DNA from: Clostridiales bacterium VE202-01
GTDB taxonomy: Bacteria > Bacillota_I > Bacilli_A > Erysipelotrichales > Coprobacillaceae
Direction: 5' to 3'
NCBI GenBank assembly: GCA_000508865.1
Contig: BAHP02000078.1
Span: 1-46,007 of the forward strand
Length of the DNA: 46,007 bases
This document shows positions 16,048-23,650 of this stretch, one piece after another (position 1 is the stretch's first letter; the number at the start of each line of letters is the position of its first letter). A model generated the notes under the pieces. That model made no database searches and was not told where the DNA came from. It was given only the letters and a program-made list of their open reading frames with translations. Both the position numbers and the translations under genes were made by a program.

Positions 16048-18188
16048 ATGAGTCAGTTTAAAGGTGCAAAGATAGCTTATGTTGTCTTTGCACTAGTTAT
16101 TTTTTCTTTAGTTGTAAATATTGTATACTTAGGTGTAACTGGTAAACACTTGATTAGCAGTGGTGATATTAAAGCTTTTGCTAAAAGTAGAGGTAAAGTG
16201 GAAACCGTTGAATATGCAACTAGAGGAGAAATCTATACTAGCGACAATGAAGTAATTGCAACGAATGTTCAAAAATTCAAATTAATTGCGGTCGTTTCTA
16301 GTAAAAGACCAGGTTACGCTAATAAAGAGGCGCACGTAACGGATGTTACAAAGACTGCTAATGAAGTAGCTCCAATTATTGGTATGGATCCTGTAGAAAT
16401 GGCGCAAAAAATGCAGGAAGCTATTGATAAAGGAAAATATCAAGTAGAATTTGGAAATTATGGAAATAATTTAAGTGCTAACCAAAAGAAGCAGATCGAA
16501 GAGACTAAATTAACAGGTTTGGAATTTGAAGAAGCGACTTCTCGTAACTACCCATTAGGAGATTTTTGTAGTTATATCGTTGGTTATGCTAAAAGTGTTG
16601 AAGAAAATAATGTTAAAAGTCTTGTTGGTGAGATGGGATTAGAGGCAATATATAATGATACTTTAGCAGGAAAGAATGGATACAAAGTTTATCAAAAAGA
16701 TGCTAAAGGATATATCTTGCCTAATGGAATATTAAAACAGCAGGATGCCGTTAATGGTCAAGATATCTATTTGACTTTGAATAGTTCTTTACAGCGTGAT
16801 TTGGATTATTCACTAGCTGTTGAAGCTAGTGGGGCGCAGGCGTCGAAAGCAGCTGCAGTGATCATGGAAGCTAAAACTGGTAAGATCTTAGCTTTATCTA
16901 GTTATCCATCATTTAATCCTAATGAACGTAATATTGAAGATTATAAGAATTTTTTCTTTGATACAGCTTATGAATGTGGATCAGTATTTAAATCATTCGT
17001 ATATGCAAGTTCAATTGAAAGCGGCTTATACGATGGCAGTGCGTTATATGAATCTGGTAAATATGATTATGGTGGTAGTCGACCAATCAGAGACCATAAT
17101 AATGGTGCTGGTTGGGGAAGTATTAGTTATGATGAAGGTTTTTATCGTTCTAGTAATGTTGCTATTTGTAACTTATTAGAAAAAGGATATACTAATCGAG
17201 ATGATCTTATTGATACATATGAAAAATTAGGGTTCTTTCAATCTAGTAATATCGATGGGTTTGAATCAACTTCAGGAGTGGCCTTGTATGAAACCGATAA
17301 GAGCCGAGCAGCTTATTTAACAACAGGTTTTGGTCAGGGTTCAACAGTTACAATGTTACAATTACTTCGTGCTTACAGTGTTTTTGCTAATGATGGTAAA
17401 ATGGTTGAACCATATTTAGTTGATCGGATCGTCGATAAAGAAAATAATGAAGTTACATATAGTGGAAAGACACAATTTTCTGAAAAAATATTTTCATCTT
17501 CAACAGTAGCGCAAGTGCGTGACCTATTAAAAGGAGTAGTAAATGAAGTATGGGTACAGCTAGAAAATTTGCTTTAGATAACGGTGTACAAATTATTGGT
17601 AAGACCGGGACGGGGCAAATGGTAGGTGAAAATGGTACTTATTCAACGACTGATTATACTAAATCATTTGCGGGAATGGCGCCGTACGATGATCCTCAAA
17701 TTATCTCGATAGTTGTTTTTCAAGGTCCTGATAATGATACTACTACGCATCAGGCTAATATTATTAAAAATGTAGTACCGACAGCTTTATCTATCGTTTC
17801 TTCTTATAATGCTGCTGATAATGAAACAGCAACAGAAGAATATAAATTAGATTCCTATATAAATCAAAGTGTTAATTTTGTAAAATCAAAATTAGAATCA
17901 AAAACTTTAAATGTCCAAGTGATTGGAAATGGTTCAACAGTTATCGAACAATTTCCTGAAGCTAAATCAAAAGTCACTAAAAATGATCGTGTTTTCATTA
18001 AAACCGAATCATCGGATATTACATTACCAAATTTCACAGGCTGGTCGCGTAAAGATGTATTGACGTTTGGCTCCTTGTCGGGATTAAACATTAGTATTGA
18101 TGGTGGAAATGGTCTTGTTGCCAGTCAAAGTTTACCAGAAGGAACAATTTTACATAGCGGTGATGCTTTAACTATTACATTACAGTAA
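16048..18188 (+). pseudogene. pbpB: Division penicillin-binding protein with PASTA repeats, frameshifted
   Basis: It is a class B PBP (FtsI/PBP2B type) with an N-terminal membrane anchor (IAYVVFALVIFSLVVNIVYL). The dimerisation domain begins EYATRGEIYTSDNEVIATN. The transpeptidase has S312 in SVFK and S368-S-N370. After GVVNE, the frame is lost: adding one A in GAAGT (17545-17549) gives E-S-M-G-T-A-R-K-F-A-L and joins the second part, which has the KTG motif in IIGKTGTGQ. Two PASTA domains end the protein (about 17880-18010 and 18020-18185). It makes septal peptidoglycan and should be essential, so the break is probably a sequence error. It starts two bases after ftsL with no clear Shine-Dalgarno, suggesting translational coupling. 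Confidence 0.92.
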
Positions 18189-18210
18189 GGTCTAATGACC
18201 TTACTTTTTT
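18186..18210 (+). terminator. Terminator between pbpB and spoVD
   Basis: TAAGGTC (18186-18192) pairs with GACCTTA (18197-18203) around TAAT, and CTTTTTT follows. The stem starts at the pbpB stop codon and ends 23 nt before the spoVD ATG. Confidence 0.82.
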
Positions 18211-18233
18211 CATATATTATAGAGGTGATTAAG

Positions 18234-20135
18234 ATGATATATGAAATAACTAAACATAAAATAAAATGGGTAAAAATTATAACGGTCGTTATTGTAATAG
18301 CAATAATTTTAAAAATTGGTTATATTCAAATCGTTGATCGTGTAAATATTTATAATAAAGCGGTAGATCTGTGGCAAAGAAGTTTTCCTGTTGAAGCCAA
18401 CCGCGGCTTGATATTAGATAGTGATAATAACGTTTTAGCAACCAATTTAACAACATCGTCATTAGTAGTTGTTCCTAGTCAAATTAAAGATGTTACGATG
18501 ACAGCTGAAAAATTAGCAGATATTTTGGAAGTTGATGTTAAAGTCATGCAGGAAAAATTAAGTAAAAAAGTATCTATTCAACGGATCCAACCAGAAGGAC
18601 GACAATTAGATGATGAAGTTGCTGCTAAAATAAGCAGTTTAAAATTACCTGGAGTTTATTTAATCAAGGATACCAAAAGATATTATCCTAAAGGTAATTA
18701 TTTGGGCCAAACATTGGGATTTGTAGGAATTGATAATCAGGGGCTGTTAGGATTAGAACTAAAATATGATAGTTATTTAAATGGGAATAATGGTAGTATC
18801 GATTATTATATGGATGCTAAGAGTAATCCTTTGACATTGTATCCCAGTGTTTATAGTGCGCCAACTAGTGGTTTTAACTTACAGTTGACGATCGATGGTG
18901 ACATTCAGGATATTGTTGAACGGGAATTAAATAATGCTTATGACACATATGATCCTGATGGGATCTGGGCTCTAGCGATGGAACCAGCTACTGGTAAAAT
19001 ACTAGCGATGGCATGTAAGCCGGATTTTGATCCTAATGATTACCAAAATGCTGATAAAGATGTTTATAATCATAACATTCCGATTTGGAAGACTTATGAA
19101 CCAGGATCAACATTTAAAATAATTACATTTGCATCAGCATTAAATGAAAATTTATTCGATATGGATAAAGATACTTATTATGATCAGGGATATGAAATTG
19201 TTAGCGGAGCAAGAATCAAGTCATGGAAAAAAGGCGGTCATGGGCTGCAAACTTTTAGGGAAGTACTACAAAATTCTTCGAACCCTGGTTTTGTAGAAAT
19301 AGGACGACGTCTTGGAAAAGATAAATTATATGAGTATGTAAAGAAATTTGGTTTGACGGAAAAAACGGGAATTGATCTGCCTGGAGAATCAAAAGGAATC
19401 ATGTTTGATTATGATGCTTTTAATGAACTAGAACAGGCAACTGTAGCTTTTGGCCAGGGAATTTCAGTAACACCAATGCAGCTGGTAAGAGCTGTATGTG
19501 CCTGTGTAAATGGGGGAACATTATATCAGCCGTATTTAGTTGATAAAATAATCGACAGTTATACTAATGATATTATTTATGAAAAGCAGCCTGAGGCTTT
19601 GCGGACGGTTATTAGTGAAGAGGCTTCTAAAAAAATACGTGATGCCTTGGAAACAGTAGTAACCGATGGTGGGGGTAAAAATGCCTATATCGATGGATAT
19701 CGAATTGGCGGGAAGACGGGAACAGCCCAAAAAGCAGTAAATGGTAGTTATGTAGATGGTGGTTATATTCTTTCTTTTATTGGAATTGCACCGATTGATG
19801 ATCCACAAATTGTTCTCTATGTAGCTATGGATAATCCTAAAAATTGTGTACAGTATGGGGGAACGACTGTTGCTCCGATTGCAAGAAAGATGTTAGTGGA
19901 TATTTTACCAAGCATGGGAATCGAAAAGGTTTCTTCACAGCGCCAAAAAGCTTATACGATCACAGATACTAAAACAGTTAAAGTAGAAAATTATATTGGT
20001 AAAACAAAAAAAGAAGTGAGTAATCCAGAATTGAAATTCAAATTTATTGGTGAGGGTGATAAGGTGATCAATCAATTACCACGAGTAGGAGAATATGTAG
20101 AGGCTGGTTCTACGATCGTAATTATGTTAGGTTAA
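18234..20135 (+). CDS. spoVD: Stage V sporulation protein D, class B penicillin-binding protein
   Basis: The 633-residue class B PBP has a membrane anchor at about 10-27 (WVKIITVVIVIAIILKIGYI), a dimerisation domain beginning EANRGLILDSDNNVLATN, and an intact transpeptidase: S292 in GSTFK, S348-S-N350, and K494-T-G in GGKTGTAQK. One C-terminal PASTA domain follows (YIGKTKKEV to GSTIVIMLG). Position after ftsL-pbpB and the single PASTA match SpoVD, which makes spore cortex peptidoglycan in Bacillus; a vegetative elongation role cannot be excluded. ATG 18234 follows AGAGGTGATT and removes a hydrophobic 13-residue extension that overlaps the terminator. CATATATTA (18211-18219), next to the terminator T run, resembles sporulation -10 elements. 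mraY and murD do not follow, so the dcw cluster ends here. Confidence 0.9.
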   Translation: MIYEITKHKIKWVKIITVVIVIAIILKIGYIQIVDRVNIYNKAVDLWQRSFPVEANRGLILDSDNNVLATNLTTSSLVVVPSQIKDVTMTAEKLADILEVDVKVMQEKLSKKVSIQRIQPEGRQLDDEVAAKISSLKLPGVYLIKDTKRYYPKGNYLGQTLGFVGIDNQGLLGLELKYDSYLNGNNGSIDYYMDAKSNPLTLYPSVYSAPTSGFNLQLTIDGDIQDIVERELNNAYDTYDPDGIWALAMEPATGKILAMACKPDFDPNDYQNADKDVYNHNIPIWKTYEPGSTFKIITFASALNENLFDMDKDTYYDQGYEIVSGARIKSWKKGGHGLQTFREVLQNSSNPGFVEIGRRLGKDKLYEYVKKFGLTEKTGIDLPGESKGIMFDYDAFNELEQATVAFGQGISVTPMQLVRAVCACVNGGTLYQPYLVDKIIDSYTNDIIYEKQPEALRTVISEEASKKIRDALETVVTDGGGKNAYIDGYRIGGKTGTAQKAVNGSYVDGGYILSFIGIAPIDDPQIVLYVAMDNPKNCVQYGGTTVAPIARKMLVDILPSMGIEKVSSQRQKAYTITDTKTVKVENYIGKTKKEVSNPELKFKFIGEGDKVINQLPRVGEYVEAGSTIVIMLG

Positions 20136-20163
20136 CAGGCAAAATTTATTTGCCTGTTTTTTA
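20134..20163 (+). terminator. Terminator after spoVD
   Basis: AACAGGCAAA (20134-20143) pairs with TTTGCCTGTT (20149-20158) and a T run follows. Confidence 0.88.
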
Positions 20164-20253
20164 TTTGTTGTGGATTAAAATCAAATAATTACTATACTTT
20201 TTTATCCTAAAAATTATGATTTATTTAAAATATAAGATTCAAATGAACATAAT

Positions 20254-20282
20254 TTGACTTTTTAAATAGTTTATACTATGAT
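20254..20282 (+). promoter_or_regulatory. Sigma-A promoter before the CNNM-type gene
   Basis: TTGACT (20254-20259) and TATGAT (20277-20282) are 17 nt apart in the 186-nt gap after spoVD, 40 nt before the start codon. Confidence 0.65.
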
Positions 20283-20321
20283 AATGATAAAATTAATGAA
20301 TATAAGGAGATAAGATTTATT

Positions 20322-21608
20322 GTGGACCCGACCCAGATAGTCAATATTATAATATTTGTCATTTTAATTATTTTTTCAGGCGTTTTTTCATGTACAGAGA
20401 CAGCTTTTTTATCTGTTAATAAAATAAGAATGCGTAATCTAGCAGAAGAAGGAAATAAAAAAGCAGCAATTGTAGAAAAATTGTTATCTAATGATGATCG
20501 TTTATTCAGTTCGATTCTAGTAGGAAATAATTTAGTGAACATTGGCGCTTCTTCATTAACGACATCATTTGTAATTTCTCTTTTTGGAGATTCCGGTACT
20601 TTAGTCGCGATAGCAACCGGTGTTGTAACTTTGACAATACTTATTTTTGGTGAAATCACCCCAAAATCATTTGCTACTAAAAATGCTGATGCAATTGCTT
20701 TGTTTCTATCACGATTTACATCTTTTGCCTGCTTTATTTTTACACCAGTAGTATTTTTCTTAAACATAATTACTGGTTTCTTTATTAAGGTTTTAGGCGG
20801 TAATCGTGATAATGGACCAACAATGACCGAAGAAGATTTAAAAACGATCGTGACTGTTGGTCATGAAGAAGGGGTTTTAGAAGAAGAAGAAAAAGAAATG
20901 ATTCATAATGTTTTTGAATTTGGAGAAACTGAAATCAAGGAAATTATGACACCAAGAATACATGTTGAAAGTATTGCTGATGATTGTTCTTATCAGGAAT
21001 TGATGGAAATTTATCAGCGCAGTCAATTTTCACGTTATCCTGTACATAGTGAATCATTTGATGAAATCGTTGGTGTATTAAATGTTAAAGATCTATTATT
21101 TTTTAATATTGATCCTGACGAGTTTTCGGTGAAAGATTATATGCGAGATACTTTTGTCGTTTATGAATTTAATGAAGTATCTGATGTTTTTGCATTGATG
21201 CGTAAAGAGCATGCAACATTAGCGATCGTTCTTGATGAATATGGGGTAATGAGTGGAATCGTTACTTTTGAAGATATTGTCGAAGAGATCGTTGGTGAAA
21301 TTGATGATGAGTATGATAAAGAAGAAGAGGAAGAAATTATTTCTTTAGGTGATAATGAATATTTGGTTGATGGAAGTTTGAATTTAAATGAAGTCAATGA
21401 TCGTTTGAAAACATCTTTTGATTCTGAAGATTTTGAATCAATTGGTGGTCTGGTATTAGGAGAGATTTCAAAAGTTCCAGAAATAGATGAGGAAGTAAAA
21501 ATAGAAAATGTATTGTTTAGAATAGTAAAAATGCATAAAAATAGAATTGCACAGTTAAAAGTGACTATTCTTGATGAAGTTGAAAATGAAGAGGAAATTG
21601 TAGGATGA
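20322..21608 (+). CDS. CNNM/CorC-type transporter with CBS domains (hemolysin family)
   Basis: The 428-residue protein has the full plan of the UPF0053/CNNM family. A DUF21 membrane domain with about four helices (IFSGVFSCTETAFLSVNKIR, SILVGNNLVNIGASS, LIFGEITPKSFATKN) is followed by two CBS domains (from IMTPRIHV and the TFVVYEF region to VLDEYGVMSGIVTFEDIVEE) and a CorC_HlyC domain at the end. Family members export or regulate Mg2+ or other cations; older names call them hemolysins. GTG 20322 follows AAGGAG at 12 nt. It has its own promoter and overlaps the next gene by ATGA. Confidence 0.93.
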   Translation: MDPTQIVNIIIFVILIIFSGVFSCTETAFLSVNKIRMRNLAEEGNKKAAIVEKLLSNDDRLFSSILVGNNLVNIGASSLTTSFVISLFGDSGTLVAIATGVVTLTILIFGEITPKSFATKNADAIALFLSRFTSFACFIFTPVVFFLNIITGFFIKVLGGNRDNGPTMTEEDLKTIVTVGHEEGVLEEEEKEMIHNVFEFGETEIKEIMTPRIHVESIADDCSYQELMEIYQRSQFSRYPVHSESFDEIVGVLNVKDLLFFNIDPDEFSVKDYMRDTFVVYEFNEVSDVFALMRKEHATLAIVLDEYGVMSGIVTFEDIVEEIVGEIDDEYDKEEEEEIISLGDNEYLVDGSLNLNEVNDRLKTSFDSEDFESIGGLVLGEISKVPEIDEEVKIENVLFRIVKMHKNRIAQLKVTILDEVENEEEIVG

Positions 21609-22909
21609 AAAAAAATGTAGAAATTAAAAAGTTAGGAATTAATGGTGAAGGAATTGGATATATTGATCGAAAGATTGTTTTTGTTCCTGGGGCTTTGCCA
21701 GAAGAAGAAGTTGTAGTTGAAATAACAAAGCAGACAAGATCATTTTATGAAGGAAAGCTGATCAAGATCATTAAACGATCAAAAAGTCGTGTTATTCCTC
21801 GATGTAAAGCATATGATAATTGCCAGGGATGTACTTTGCTGCATTTAGATTATTACAAGCAGTTAACAGCTAAAAAGGAAGCTGTTCGCGAGGCAATTAG
21901 AAAATATACCCAATATGATTTAAACAAAACTGTTTTTAAAGATGTTATTGCTTCACCTAAACAAGAAGGGTTTATTACTAGTGTCAATTTACCAATCGTT
22001 GAATTTAAGGGAAAGATTACATTTGGTATTTATCAGCGTGATAGCAAGTATTTAACATTGATGACAAAGTGTTTTAAACAGCATCCTTTGATCAATGAAA
22101 CATTAGTAGCTTTAGAAAATGTTTTAACGAGTAATAAATGTCAGATTTATAATGATAAATTTAAAACAGGTTTAAGATTTATTAAAGTAAAATTGATTGA
22201 TAAACAGATTCAGTTAGTTTTTATTACTGGGCGTGATGGAATTGATCGTAAAATAGTAAGTCAAATTACTGAAATACCACATGTTGCAAGTGTTTATATG
22301 TCTATTAATACTTCTAAACATCAAGAGTTTGATGATTCCGGTTATACAAAGTTATACGGTCCTAGTCATTTGGAATTATATAATGATGATAAAAAGTATC
22401 TAGTTTCAGCAAAGTCTAAATTACCAGAAAATATTGCTGTATATCATAAACAAATTCAATGTATTAAAGCGATGTTACAAGATAGTCAAAAAATCATTTC
22501 TTTAAATTGTGGAATAGGATTATTAGAATCTAATTTGGATCAAGAAGAAGTGGTTGCTATTGATGAGAAAAAATATCATATTGAAGATGCTAAAATAAAT
22601 AATAAGCGTAAAGAGAATATTACTTTTATTGCTGGTGATCTTGATCAAAAAATCGTTATTTATGCTAAAAAGAAAATCTATGATACACTGATAATTCAAA
22701 ATGAACGTTTTGGGTTAAGCGAGACGATCAAAAATAGTATTAAGATTGCAAAAATTAAAACAATTATCTATTGTTGTCAGTCATATTCAACCTTGGCTAA
22801 AGATTTGGCTGAATTAGAAAACAATTATCGATTAGAAAAAATCGTGGCGTTAGATTCATCATGTCATAATTCATACTTGACTACGATCGTAAAGTTAGTT
22901 AGAAAGTAA
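21605..22909 (+). CDS. RlmD/TrmA-family RNA methyltransferase-like protein, catalytically degenerate
   Basis: The 434-residue protein has the RlmD/RumA layout: an N-terminal TRAM domain (KKLGINGEGIGYIDRKIVFV), Fe-S ligands C67-x5-C73-x2-C76 plus C156, and a C-terminal SAM-type domain. The active site is not conserved. The SAM loop reads LNCGIGLLES instead of DLYCGxGTFSL. The DPPRKG-like motif reads QNERFG (near 366). The catalytic SCNP motif reads Y389-C-C-Q-S, with Gln at the nucleophile position. The Glu base of HVET is Thr426. Thus the fold and cluster appear kept while m5U methylation is unlikely. It might have become an RNA-binding or regulatory protein. It overlaps the upstream CNNM gene by 4 nt and shares its promoter. 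Confidence 0.8.
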   Translation: MKKNVEIKKLGINGEGIGYIDRKIVFVPGALPEEEVVVEITKQTRSFYEGKLIKIIKRSKSRVIPRCKAYDNCQGCTLLHLDYYKQLTAKKEAVREAIRKYTQYDLNKTVFKDVIASPKQEGFITSVNLPIVEFKGKITFGIYQRDSKYLTLMTKCFKQHPLINETLVALENVLTSNKCQIYNDKFKTGLRFIKVKLIDKQIQLVFITGRDGIDRKIVSQITEIPHVASVYMSINTSKHQEFDDSGYTKLYGPSHLELYNDDKKYLVSAKSKLPENIAVYHKQIQCIKAMLQDSQKIISLNCGIGLLESNLDQEEVVAIDEKKYHIEDAKINNKRKENITFIAGDLDQKIVIYAKKKIYDTLIIQNERFGLSETIKNSIKIAKIKTIIYCCQSYSTLAKDLAELENNYRLEKIVALDSSCHNSYLTTIVKLVRK

Positions 22910-22914
22910 AATAG

Positions 22915-22942
22915 TTGCATTATTTTTATTTATAATTATAAT
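22915..22942 (+). promoter_or_regulatory. Sigma-A promoter of the TSCPD gene
   Basis: TTGCAT (22915-22920) and TATAAT (22937-22942) are 16 nt apart, just after the preceding stop codon. Confidence 0.6.
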
Positions 22943-22963
22943 GGTTATAAGTAAGGAGGGGTC

Positions 22964-23212
22964 ATGATGGAAATTAAATTTCAACCTCAAGGAGTATGTG
23001 CCAAACAAATTATTATTGATGTTGATAATGGTATCGTTAATAATGTCAAGTTTGTTGGAGGATGTTCGGGAAATACTCAGGGTGTAGCAGCTTTAGCAAA
23101 AGGAATGAAAGTGACTGATATTGTTGAACGTTTACAAGGAATTCGCTGTGGCAGTAAGCCAACGAGTTGTCCTGATCAATTAGCAAAAGCACTTATTAAG
23201 CATGCAATGTAG
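22964..23212 (+). CDS. TSCPD domain protein
   Basis: The 82-residue protein carries the TSCPD signature: GVCAKQIIIDVDNGIVNNV, then VGGCSGNTQGVAALAKG, and ending RCGSKPTSCPDQLAKAL. This small domain is also found at the C-terminus of some ribonucleotide reductases, and the stand-alone form is common in clostridia and Erysipelotrichia. Cys residues in CSG, RCG and SCPD suggest metal or redox use; function is unknown. AAGGAGGGG precedes tandem ATGs at 22964 and 22967; either may start translation. It is a single-gene unit. Confidence 0.85.
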   Translation: MMEIKFQPQGVCAKQIIIDVDNGIVNNVKFVGGCSGNTQGVAALAKGMKVTDIVERLQGIRCGSKPTSCPDQLAKALIKHAM

Positions 23213-23244
23213 TGGAATAATCTTTTGATTATCCACTTCTTTTC
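23212..23244 (+). terminator. Likely terminator after the TSCPD gene
   Basis: GTGGAATAATC pairs with GATTATCCAC (one bulged A) around TTTT; a T-rich but interrupted tract follows. Confidence 0.6.
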
Positions 23245-23270
23245 ATTTTATTTATTAAATTTCATATAAT
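23244..23270 (+). promoter_or_regulatory. Sigma-E-like promoter of the 23286 membrane gene
   Basis: CATTT (23244-23248) and CATATAAT (23263-23270) are 14 nt apart, the same blocks and spacing as before yqfC. GATAGGTG follows in both cases. It hints at sporulation-time expression. TATAAT is also contained, so a vegetative promoter is possible. Confidence 0.35.
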
Positions 23271-23285
23271 ACGATAGGTGGTTAT

Positions 23286-23591
23286 ATGTTGATACGAATT
23301 AAAAAATTGCAATTTATTTGTGGTATAATTTTACTGATGCAGGTAATATGCCCATTGTGGATCATTCCCTTTCATTTGATTGCTGCCATACTTTCAATTA
23401 TTATTATTGGCTGGCAAAAAAGGTTCTGTGTTTTACAAGTTCAGTATCATTATTATGTTTTGGCGTTATATTGTTTTAGAGTCTGGCTTTTAGCAGTTAC
23501 AACATTTGCTTTTTTTGATACGCTTTATATGTGTCTTTGTTTATACTTGGCAATCATGATTATTTTATTTTCATTTCGGGCAATTCTATAA
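23286..23591 (+). CDS. Small hydrophobic membrane protein of unknown function
   Basis: The 101-residue protein belongs to no family I recognise. It has a basic start (MLIRIKKLQ) and three to four hydrophobic stretches (FICGIILLMQVICPLWIIPF, LIAAILSIIIIGW, FRVWLLAVTTFAFF, MCLCLYLAIMIILFSF), with basic residues between them. It is rich in Cys (seven). ATG 23286 follows AGGTGG. It lies alone between a terminator and the dnaE promoter, and its upstream region copies that of yqfC, so a role in sporulation is possible. Confidence 0.65.
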   Translation: MLIRIKKLQFICGIILLMQVICPLWIIPFHLIAAILSIIIIGWQKRFCVLQVQYHYYVLALYCFRVWLLAVTTFAFFDTLYMCLCLYLAIMIILFSFRAIL

Positions 23592-23617
23592 TAATCATTT
23601 TTAAATAGACTATTTGG

Positions 23618-23626
23618 TGGTATAAT
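23618..23626 (+). promoter_or_regulatory. Extended -10 promoter of dnaE
   Basis: TGGTATAAT (TGn-TATAAT) is 25 nt before ATG 23651. The -35 region is weak. Confidence 0.5.
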
Positions 23627-23650
23627 ACAATTTGAAAGGATGTGGGGATA

